A DNA stretch of 64,000 nucleotides. It comes from Dichetophora obliterata (taxonomy: Eukaryota > Arthropoda > Insecta > Diptera > Sciomyzidae). The notes below the pieces were generated by a model. That model saw only the letters and a program-made list of their open reading frames with translations. It searched no databases and was not told the origin of the DNA. Shown here piece after piece: positions 1 to 8,396 of the stretch (its first letter is position 1; the number at the start of each line of letters is the position of its first letter). Made by a program: the position numbers and the translations under genes. The DNA lies in contig OY986436.1 in NCBI GenBank assembly GCA_963920525.1, forward strand, positions 26,129,318-26,193,317, read 5' to 3'.

Positions 1-1330
1 GGAGTTGGCTTAAACAAGACCAAAAATAAATAAAAAAACTACAGTAAAAAAGTATACCGAGGAAGTAGTGGAAATTGAGGAAGAAGCAGCAGGCAGTTAA
101 ACAGTTAAAAGTAATGTAGAGACATTAATTAAACTACATGTGGTTTGGACAATATTGGTCTCAAACATCTCAAGTCTGGTAGAAAGTGAGTTGAACACTT
201 TTGGAGTAGCTGGAATTGCTGGAATATTCAAAATCTTTGATAAATGAAAGTAAATAGAAAAAAGTAAACACTTAAACATTAAAAGAGAATATTTTCCAAA
301 AAAGTAAACTCTTATATAAAAAATTTAAATCAGTACAAGTACTTTTCTTGGATACTGTAAAACTTTTAGAACTTTTCTGATTGGAAGTATTGTAAAAACG
401 ATTATTTACCCAACTGTTTTTATATAAATAGGTTTTGGCAAAGGTATTTTTATTTTACCTCTGTTCTTATAAACATGATTTTCATTTTCTCTTATTTTAT
501 TATTGGCATATATAATATGTGTTGTTTATTTACTTTTTTTTTTTTTGCAAAAACTGTAAGCGTTAAAAAGTTAACAAAAACAAATGTTGACACAATTACC
601 CACTTAATATGGCAGACGATTGATTAAAATGTTGGCACATTTAATTTAAAGCGCATATTTGTGAAATTTCCAACAAGCCGGCCATTTCGCACAGTAGGCG
701 TTAATTTAAAGCTCAAATTTGAGTTAATTAAACACAGTTATTAAGTGCCAAAACGAGCAGATACGAATTTATGAAGATCGGCCAGTTTTATGCCAAGTGG
801 GAAGATAGAGATGACGAATGAAAATAAACGATTATATGTGCTGCAAAAAGCACATTTTCAAAAAAATTTTTTGCAGCTACATTATGAAGCTTATTGCTTG
901 AGTGTGTTAAGCTATTACCGCACAAAATTATTTATAAACTTTATAAACTCAGTGCCAAAATGAGTAGATTAGAAGCAAGTTATGTTGCAAGCAGGTAGAA
1001 GGATGAAAAATAAACGAATTTGTGCTGCAAAAAGCACATTTTTAAAATTTACTTAGATGTATTATGGCCCTTATGAGATTTTTTTACTTTTTATCAAATT
1101 TTAAAAAGCGGTATTTGACTTTTTTACTAAGAAATAAGTAAGACTGACTAATTATAAATTACACTTAGGCTACTATAATCCCTAAAACATGTGAATTCTT
1201 AAATCTCTTAACAATATATTGCAGCACAACTTGAGCACATTACAGCACATTAGAGCCCTTGCCAGGATTTTGCATGGGGACAGAGGGGTTCGGATAACAA
1301 AACATTACTGGTTATCATTATGATATCGGT
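1..1330. other. AT-rich non-coding DNA
   Basis: I see no convincing gene here. Short open frames lack family resemblance and a start context. The only structure is the direct repeat at 745-1050, listed separately. The segment ends where mariner-derived sequence begins. Confidence 0.6.
745..1050. repeat. Two-copy direct repeat (~205-bp period) with hairpin
   Basis: A block starting GTGCCAAAAC at 745 recurs at 952 as GTGCCAAAAT. Both blocks end in an ATAAACGA-like stretch followed by TGTGCTGCAAAAAGCACA. That end forms a perfect 6-bp stem with a GCAAAA loop. The spacing between copies is about 207 bp. It may be a fragment of a larger tandem repeat. No function is evident. Confidence 0.6.
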
Positions 1331-1402
1331 GTAGTAAAAATAAATCTATTATTTTTGCATGAAATTTAAGGCTTTATTAAGCATAGTTAGAATGATCCGA
1401 TG

Positions 1403-2709
1403 TAAAGGGTGTTTTTTATAGAGTGATACAACTTTGAGTTAGCATCAGTGCTTTATTTGACCACCCATTTAACAGTTGATAGTTGCTTTTTGTTTAGTTT
1501 GCTTTGACATTTCATTATGGATCGACTTACACTAGAGCAACGCGTGCAAATTGTAGACATTTTTAATCAAAATAATGGTTCTGTTCGTCAAACTTATCGT
1601 GCACTTCGTCCATTTTATGGCGTACATAATCGTCCTTCAGAGCTGCTTATTCGAAGAACAATAGATCGTTTTCGGACCACATTTACTGTTACTGATAATG
1701 TGCATCCCGTGAGATGCCGAACAGTGCGCACTGAAGAATCTGTAGCCGCTGTACAGGAAAGCATTGAAGATGATCCTAATCAATCAATTCGTCGCCGTTC
1801 TCAGCAACTGGGGTTATGTCCTTCCACTTTATGGAAAATTTTACGAAAAGATCTTGGCTTAAAACCTTTCAAGATTCAACTTGTGCAGGAATTAAAGCCA
1901 AACAACCATCGTATGCGCCGCCAATTCGGCGAATGAGCTGAAGCACAAATTGATATTGATTTTGAATTTCCATGAAAAATTTTATTTTCCGATGAGGCCC
2001 ATTTTTGGTTGAATGGGTATGTAAATAAACAGAATTGTCGTATTTGGAGTGAGGAGAATCCACAAGCTTTTGTCGAAGCACCATTACATCCACAGAAAAT
2101 TACTGTTTGGTGCGCTTTATGGGCTGGCAGAGTCATTGGTCCATATGTCTTCAGAAACGATGATGGTCAGAATGTTGCTGTCAATGGTGAACGGTATAGG
2201 AACATGATTCGAAGTTTTTTCGTACCTCAATTAGCTGGCATTAATCTTGCTGATATGTAGTTTTAACAGGATGGAGCCACATGCCACACAGCGGGCGCTA
2301 CAATTGATTTACTCAAGGAAACTTTTGACAAAAAATAATTTCACGAAATGACCCAATTTATTGGCCCCCAATATCGTGTGATTTAACCCTACTGGATTAT
2401 TTTCTTTGGGGTTATGTAAAATCACTTGTCTACGTCGATAAATCACAAACAATGGAACACCTCGAAATCAACATTCGAAGAGTTATTGGCGAGATACGGC
2501 CGCAAATGCTGCGAAAAGTTTGTGAAAATTGGTGTTCCAGATTGGCCCTTGTACACGCCAGTTGTGGCGGCCACATGACCGAAATCATATTAAAACATTA
2601 ATGTCAGAAAATTTTCTATCTAATAAAGCCCGTTTCATTGACATTAAAAGTATATTACTATGTTTTATTATGATTTAAACTTGTATTACTCTATAAAAAA
2701 CACTCTTTA
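1403..2709 (+). mobile_element. Tc1/mariner-superfamily transposon (decayed)
   Basis: A 1.3-kb element bounded by 29-bp terminal inverted repeats that match at 27 of 29 positions (5' copy starting TAAAGGGTGTTTTTTATAG, 3' copy ending CTATAAAAAACACTCTTTA). A TA dinucleotide at each edge is consistent with the superfamily's TA target duplication. It sits inside a mariner relic, and the uninterrupted paralogue near 6841 reads GATGTAGCTC with a single TA where this element sits between two. The element encodes a broken transposase (separate entry). Confidence 0.9.
1517..2601 (+). pseudogene. Tc1/mariner-type transposase pseudogene
   Basis: The 139-residue N-terminal part starts MDRLTLEQRVQIVDIF. 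It is helix-turn-helix in character, with LTLEQR...NNGSVRQTYRALR and a second helical motif RRRSQQLGLCPSTLWKILRKD. It continues in the same frame to the first catalytic Asp in FSDEAHFWLNG (around 1987-2020), a CRIWSEENPQ block and a TVWCALWAG block. The second Asp lies in QDGATCHT (about 2267-2290). After a frameshift near 2330-2340 the third Asp appears in SCDLTLLDYFLWGY (about 2375-2415). In-frame stops occur at 1934, 1973, 2258 and 2264. This is a DDD/DDE transposase of the IS630-Tc1-mariner superfamily. The roughly 36-residue spacing between the second and third Asp points away from classical DD34D mariners. It is certainly non-functional as written. Confidence 0.9.
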
Positions 2710-2848
2710 GTTCATATATGCAGCGTTTTGTTCGTAAACTTGTTGCCATTTTGAAGGTTATTTAGTTATGCCTCTTTCTTTACATTTTTCGTTCTTGTTG
2801 GAAAAAATTGTGACAGTTGATTTTTAGAAACTTCTCTTGAAGTAATAA

Positions 2849-3557
2849 CACTGAACAACAAAATCATTTTTTTCCAAAATAAAAAGGTTCCACTAACGGA
2901 TTCTGATGAAGAGGACCAATAAAAAAATATACGTGTATCGGCGTTTTGAAAGTTTATATGTAGAGCTTTCTTTTGTATGGTGATTTAGAGTGAAATTTTA
3001 CGTATAATATTTTTGTTATAGGAACTAACACCCTAACACTGAGTTTTGTGGGAAATTTTAATACCAATTTTAAATACGTAAGAAATTAACCCTTAAACAA
3101 ATTTTAAGTTTTCACTTATTTTTGGCATTCAAGTTGGTTTTTGAGCTTTGATGTATTTAGAGACTTATAGTAAAATTTTATGACAAATATTTTTGTAGAA
3201 TATTTTAACCCGTTATATCCCTGTTTTATGGGTCTTATTTGCCCTTTATCAAAAACAGGTCAAAAAAGACCCATACATTGAAGAGTTAGAGGGTTAAAAT
3301 GTTCCACGAAAATGTTCCTCATAATATTTTACCTAAATGTGCTGAACACATCCTATACCAAAAACGTAAGGGTCACATGGTTTCGTTTGCCGATTCACTA
3401 TGAGTATGTTCAAAAGGGGGATAAATTAAACCCCCTCTAAAATAAAACTCAGACGTAAACTTTCAAAACGCCGATACACGTATATATTTTTTTTTTTGGT
3501 CGCCTCTATCAGAATCCGTTGGCGAAACCTTGTTATATTTCTTTGTGTTGAACAGTG
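2849..3557. mobile_element. Non-autonomous TIR element related to the element at 3588-6773
   Basis: A 709-bp element with ~110-120-bp imperfect inverted repeats at about 2849-2972 and 3456-3557. Its ends read CACTGAACAACAAAATC and, inverted, CACTGTTCAACACAAAG. TAA flanks both sides (2846-2848 and 3558-3560). The interior has no coding capacity. It carries a subterminal block (TTTTAACCC..., ATGGGTC, then GAGTTAGAGGGTTAA, about 3205-3300) that parallels the block in the inverted repeats of the large element just downstream (AACCCTCTAGCTCC..., ATGGGCC). The shared terminus, target duplication and subterminal motif suggest the two belong to one superfamily. This is inference from sequence pattern. 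Confidence 0.7.
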
Positions 3558-3587
3558 TAATCTAATTGAGGCAATCTTCGCTGATAA

Positions 3588-4131
3588 CACAGTGACACAA
3601 AATGAAGGTCATTGTCTCGGGCGTGAACCAAACCAAACTGAAACGATAGTATTTGACATCAATAACAAAAGTCCAAATCCCTTTTTGCTCCACTACGTCA
3701 CAATTTTTTTTTACAGTGGTTTCAAATTTTAAATTTTCGGTCAAAAATGAAATTAAAAAATAGTAAAAATTATATGTAAAACTTAATTCAGGGTGCTTCT
3801 TGTCTTCAGAAGCCTAAACTAAAATTTCACGGGGAATATTTTTTTGGAACACTTTAACCCTCTAGCTCCTACCAATATGGGCCATTTTGACCCTTTTTTG
3901 GAAAAGGTCCTAAAATTCAACTTTGGAGGGAGGTCAAGGGTTAAAACCTTCCATAAGAATATTTTCAAGAAAATTTCATTAGGGGTCACCCAAGACTTGT
4001 AACCTCTACGAGTTATAGGTTTCACATAAAAAACGAAATGAAAAAACCATTTTTTTTTTTATGTTTTGTTATTTTTAATGTTATTTTTATATAGTGTCCA
4101 TATCGTTTTCACTGTCATGGCATGAAATATT
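3588..4131. repeat. Left terminal inverted repeat of the long-TIR transposon
   Basis: This is the reverse complement of 6240-6773. It contains an AACCCTCTAGCTCC block at ~3856, an ATGGGCC/GACCC block, and an inverted AAGGGTTAAAACC block at ~3936, so each TIR holds a subterminal inverted pair of its own. Its inner 43 bases are the last codons of the transposase gene (stop at 4087-4089), and these are therefore duplicated in the right repeat. The outer part includes GGGCGTGAACC at 3619. Confidence 0.85.
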
Positions 4132-5956
4132 AGATACTTCAGAGAGATCTATATCAATTTCTTGAAATTCATCTTCAATCCCGCTTTTGTCACTTTCTTT
4201 ATAGGTTGTTTTGGACCACCAACAAATTTCAGCCAGTATTGCATCTGGTGTTTTCTTTCCTCTATATCTGTAAAAATGAAAATATACTTATCTGGTATAA
4301 AAGAGTTGATTGTAAGTAAAGTTTGATTTTAAATTACCGCATTTCAAATGGCAAGGATACCTGATGAAATCGTTCCCCTTGCTCATCCGATTCCGTACCG
4401 AGTTGCCTTTCAAAATAGTCCAGATGGAAGTGTAAAAAATGAATTTTTAACGACATATTGACACCAAGTTTCTCGAACGCATTTAGCATCTGAGTTACAT
4501 CCTTTTTATAGGTATGAGAGCGTGTTTTGCCAAGAAGACCACTTATAACCCCTTTTATCGCATTCCATCCAATCAGCTTGTCATCGACTAGCTCTGCATC
4601 AAACGACTCGGACTTCATTAGCTTTCTTATATCTGGACCGTTAAGTACACCTGAAGATGTGAAAAAGAATTAGAAAAAGAATGTTTAACTTTGGATTAAC
4701 GCATATTTACCATTATTAAGCTTAGCTGGACTCAGACGAGGAAATGTTTCCTTAAGAAACGCCATAATTTCTTCGCTTTTAGCTATCGTTTTGATAAAGC
4801 TTTTAACGATGCCAAGCTTGACGTGCAATGGTGGTAGCAAAATTTTTTCCCTCGGGACAAGTGCCTCACGAACAACATTTTGATTTCCAATACTGCTTTC
4901 ACTTCTCATACACCAATTTTTAGTATTATACTGGTTTCCTTTGAACCTAGTATCCCAGTCGCACAAGAAACACATATTTTTTGTATATCCGCTTTGCATA
5001 CCACAAAGCAGAGTGACTACTTTTAAATCGCAGCAAATTTTCCATTTATGCTTTGCGTAATCAATTGACTTCAAAATAGTTTTTAAAATGTCATATGTTT
5101 CTTTAGTTTCGGTGGAATAGGCTATTGGAATGGAAGGCAGTAAATTCGATATATGAAGAAGCACGGCCTTTAGACTTGTTGAGGAACTGTCGATAAATAA
5201 TCTCCACTCTTCTGGCTTGTGTTCAATGTTCATTAAAGCCATTAAAGCATTTACATCATCACAATACGAGTATGTTTTTGCACCATTAACTGAAAACATC
5301 TTTTGTAGGTCCGCTTGACGCTTGCGATATGCGCTAACTTTAGTATTTGATGCCAACAAATTATGCGCATTTAAAAATGAAGCAAGTTCCTCCGATTTTC
5401 GTTGTGTTAATTGGAGTTTGGCTACTAATAAATCCAATTTTGCCTGTGTAATCAAAACAGGTGCACTAACTTCTGATGGGACAGGATTATAAACAGAATC
5501 TACTTCCATTTCACTTACAATGGACAGGGCTTCATTATTTAAAAATTCATTTGGGCTAGGGCGTCTTGGAGGAATCTCTTCAGAATGCGGCAATGGAACT
5601 TGAGCACTGGGAACACTTTGATATTCAAATTTCGACATATTTTTTTTCTGTAATCCCCACACAGAATTCACGCACGCATAACAGTTCAAGGGATCATGTT
5701 CAATTGGGTCAATCCAAACCATAGGAACACCGAATGGCATCGATCCACGTTTGTGATGTAACCATTCCAACAAGTAATTGTAGCATCTCTTGCAAACTGT
5801 TTGTGGCACCCATGGGACATCAGGAATAAATGTTTGATCAAAGTATTTTTCATATGCTAATATCAGTTCCTGACTGGAACGACCTCGACCGCGTCCTGAT
5901 GGTGTGAACTGACCGCAGATATAACAAAATTTCTTTAAGTTTCCGCAGAACTCCAT
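4087..5956 (-). CDS. CMC-like transposase, three exons, 579 aa, apparently intact
   Basis: Exons are 5956-4711, 4650-4338 and 4267-4087. Both short introns have GT-AG ends: donors GTAAAT and GTAATT, acceptors TTCAG and TTACAG. The join is 580 codons with no internal stop. The N-terminus carries CxxC pairs at residues 11-14, 55-58 and 92-95, which suggests a zinc-binding DNA-recognition module. A charged linker follows (about 105-220). The core has an RNase-H-like first strand with D256 (LFIDSSSTSLKAVLLH), D310 in CCDLKVV, and C329/C332 in CFLCDWD. The block PPLHVKLGIVK is at 375-385, and VNMSLKIHFLHFHLD is followed by SDEQGERFHQ (E505 or E508). The C-terminal tail is acidic. I recognise a widespread uncharacterised arthropod/cnidarian family sharing the DSSxxSLKAVLLH, PPLHxKLG and GERFHQ blocks. 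The transposase role and the D-D-E assignment are inferred from context. The last ~15 codons lie inside the TIR. Confidence 0.75.
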
Positions 5957-6239
5957 TGAAAATATAAATTTTTCGAAAAAAAGACCACGACACTTACACT
6001 TTCACTGTTTTAATCAAAGTACTCAATTCTTACTTATTTGAATTTCTAAGCTAAGCCACCTTAATATAACTAACAAAATTTTGGAAAATAACTTATAAAG
6101 TATTACATATATTATTATAGCTTAATACCATTACGCCGTACCGTTATAATAAATCAAATTTATTAATATACGAAGATATTAACCTTCCCAATACTGCACT
6201 ATGCATATTGGTAGGAGCTAGAGGGTTAAAGTGTTCCAA
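5957..6239 (-). promoter_or_regulatory. Upstream region of the transposase gene
   Basis: About 280 bp of AT-rich DNA between the start codon and the right TIR, presumably holding the promoter and 5' UTR. An extra partial copy of a TIR motif (about 35 bp, GGTAGGAGCTAGAGGG region) lies at 6207-6241 in addition to the copy inside the TIR at 6495-6529. The left end has only one copy. It could be a transposase-binding or promoter-linked repeat. I see no clear TATA or initiator that I would commit to. Confidence 0.35.
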
Positions 6240-6773
6240 AATATTTCATGCCATGACAGTGAAAACGATATGGACACTATATAAAAATAACATTAAAAAT
6301 AACAAAACATAAAAAAAAATTGGTTTTTTCATTTCGTTTTTTATGTGAAACCTATAACTCGTAGAGGTTACAAGTCTTGGGTGACCCCTAATGAAATTTT
6401 CTTGAAAATATTTTTATGGAAGGTTTTAACCCTTGACCTCCCTCCAAAGTTGAATTTTAGGACCTTTTCCAAAAAAAGGGTCAAAATGGCCCATGTTGGT
6501 AGGAGCTAGAGGGTTAAAGTGTTCCAAAAAAATATTCCCCGTGAAATTTTAGTTTAGGCTTCTGAAGACAAGAAGCACCCTGAATTTAGTTTTACATATA
6601 ATTTTTACTATTTTTTAATTTCATTTTTGACCGAAAATTTAAAATTTGAAACCACTGTAAAAAAAAATTGTGACGTAGTGGAGCAAAAAGGGATTTGGAC
6701 TTTTGTTATTGATGTCAAATACTATCGTTTGAGTTTGGTTTGGTTCACGCCCGAAAATATGTGTTGCACTGTG
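6240..6773. repeat. Right terminal inverted repeat of the long-TIR transposon
   Basis: Inverted copy of 3588-4131. At its inner end it repeats the 3' terminal codons of the transposase gene (about 6241-6284) without the rest of the gene. Its outer end reads GGTTTGGTTCACGCCCG and then runs through TTGCACTGTG to the TAA target site. Confidence 0.85.
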
Positions 6774-7996
6774 TAATAAATCCATTATTTTTGCATGAAA
6801 TTGAAGGCTAAATATGCTTAATATAGTTACAATGTTCCGATGTAGCTCAAATATGCAGCGTTTTGTTCGTAAACTTGTTGCCATTTTGTTGCTCAAATAT
6901 AGTTATGCCTCTTTCTTTGAATTTTTCGTCGTTATTGGAAAAAATTGGGATAGTTGATTTTCACAAACTTCTCTTGAGGCGAGTGTTATCCCAACAAACA
7001 CATTCGCCGTATACAGGTGCCAGGTTCGAACTATAAGGTGAATGCAAAGTAACCTCCTTATCAAGCTCCGGAGGTTCTGACGAGTCATTATTGATGTTTT
7101 GGAATTCAATTCCTCTCCTAGTGGCTAAAGCTGGCCGCTTTTGGGCGATTGCTTCTTTCAAACTGTCCAATTGTTGACAATAGAGGTTCGAATTAAGAGC
7201 TTGGCCGTAGGGGAGCAGCTCATAGCAGATGGTTCCATGGAAATCCTACCACTGATAATAAAAAACACTCAACAAAACCATCAATCCTCGCTTGGTTACC
7301 GTTGCGTCGGCTTCCCAGCAAAATTTTTGACACAAATGTGACATGTATTCTTAGGAACACTGCTTCCAGAAGACATTCTATAGATCCAATTGTGATTCTT
7401 CTTAGCCTTATCAAGAAGCGCTTTCCAGAGACATTCTCATAAACTACTTCTGGAAGACATTCAAATAGCATATAAATTCAAAGTAAAAAAATTTTATATA
7501 ATTGTAATCAATATTTAATTTATTTTCTGTGGGATTTATTGGAAAACCCAACTACTTCCTATTTCCAACATCAAAAAGCCGTGAAAATCGAGGAAAGAGA
7601 TATTTTTGCGAGAATTGCGAGAAAATTGGGAAAAGGGATATATTCCGTGGGATTTTTAACCCCCCCTAACCACAAAACCATTCCATTCCATAGAATGTCT
7701 TTTTAAAGTTCTCCTTTAAAACACCTACTAGAATCCTTTCAATGAAGGGCTCAAAGAAAACTTCCATTGAAAAAATTCTGGAAGCACTTCTAGAGAAGAC
7801 TAAGGAAAGCATTCCTTCCAATGACATGCATATGTGAAAAGAATGCCTTCTGGGTATGAAAGTGGAAGGGATGGAATTCAGGACTTTCCCTTCCGCTTAA
7901 GCTTCTTTTGGAAGCACTTTTTTTGCTGGGTTACCGCAACTCGACCCCGACTTTCGTTGTTTTCACTTCACATTGTCGTAGGTGACCCGAATTGTC
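6774..7996 (-). pseudogene. Mariner transposase relic, interrupted by a MITE
   Basis: Reading the minus strand, 7990-7931 resumes the TYDNVK...KR region that follows the first catalytic Asp. The MITE at 7314-7930 interrupts it. Then 7313-6776 encodes TVTKRGLMVLLSVFYY, a CYELLPYGQ-like block, LKEAIAQKRPALATRRG, a degraded second-Asp block (FQNINNDSS where mariners have HQDN) and SPYSSNLAPVY where mariners have SPDLAPSDY. The C-terminus reads SREVCENQLSQFF. Stops, frameshifts and loss of both later catalytic Asps show it is dead. It is a DD34D-type mariner by these blocks, and its 3' segment is the uninterrupted paralogue of the copy at 1338-2845. Confidence 0.8.
7314..7930. mobile_element. MITE, CCCAGCAAAA ends (copy 1)
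   Basis: A 617-bp non-coding element starting CCCAGCAAAA and ending TTTTTGCTGGG. It is flanked by TT on both sides (7312-7313, 7931-7932) and lies inside the mariner relic, whose coding sequence continues on both sides. It is collinear with the copy at 31849-32516. The interior repeats AGAAGACATTC- and GGAAGCACTTC-like motifs in both orientations. The family is unknown to me. Confidence 0.8.
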
Positions 7997-8396
7997 GGAG
8001 ATCTCATCAAAATAGCTAAATAATATTCTTACAAGGGCAAATTTTGGATAAGCAACGCCTTGAATCTCTTCACAAAACCACACAATTTGTTATTACACAA
8101 AGCTATAATGACTTAATAAAATAGAACAAAATCAATAGAATGCCATTTTGAATAAAAATCACAAGCGAATCTTATTATTGATATCTTTTTGTATTAAAAC
8201 CATTTAAAAATCTTATAAAATTTGTTATTTTTTAATACTTCTTTTTTTTATGAAAAATATTAAAAAATCTTATTGATTTTGCTCTATTTTTAACAAGCGA
8301 ATAAGACTTATTTTTGTATTATTAAAACCATAAACAAATCTTATTGAATTTGCTCTGTTTTAATACATTTGTTTTGAATGAAAACCATAAAGCAAT

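Larger units (their letters stand above)
1338..2845 (-). pseudogene. Degraded mariner 3' portion, split by an insertion
   Basis: Outside the inserted element at 1403-2709, the segments 1338-1402 and 2710-2845 match the mariner relic at 6774-6980 base by base in the same order and orientation. On the minus strand they encode the C-terminal part of a mariner transposase: a SREV-like stretch, then residues reading like the family's GIxxLPxxW region, then the 3' non-coding end. Stop codons and small indels are present, so it is inactive. The paralogue at 6774-6980 shows what this copy looked like before the insertion. The family call rests on the better-preserved paralogue. Confidence 0.65.
3588..6773 (-). 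mobile_element. Apparently intact long-TIR DNA transposon, CMC (CACTA/Chapaev)-like
   Basis: A 3,186-bp element whose ends read CACAGTGACACAA (left) and, inverted, CACAGTGCAACACATA (right). TAA lies immediately outside both ends (3585-3587 and 6774-6776). The inverted repeats are ~540 bp (3588-4131 and 6240-6773) and nearly identical apart from a few substitutions and indels. Between and partly within them lies one minus-strand, three-exon gene with no disablement (separate entry). Termini beginning CACWG with a 3-bp duplication, together with an RNase-H-like D...D...E protein carrying a CxxC after the second Asp, are the pattern of the CMC group. That placement is tentative. The intact gene and near-identical ends suggest recent activity. 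Confidence 0.75.

Noticed and set aside
3588..3594. CACAGTG terminus as evidence of a Transib/RAG-like element
   Set aside because: The heptamer matches, but the duplication is 3 bp, not 5, and the protein lacks Transib/RAG1 blocks. A CMC-like placement fits better.
3496..3744. Short mirror frames near 3.5-3.7 kb and again at 6.6-6.9 kb
   Set aside because: They are the two copies of the transposon's inverted repeat read in chance frames.
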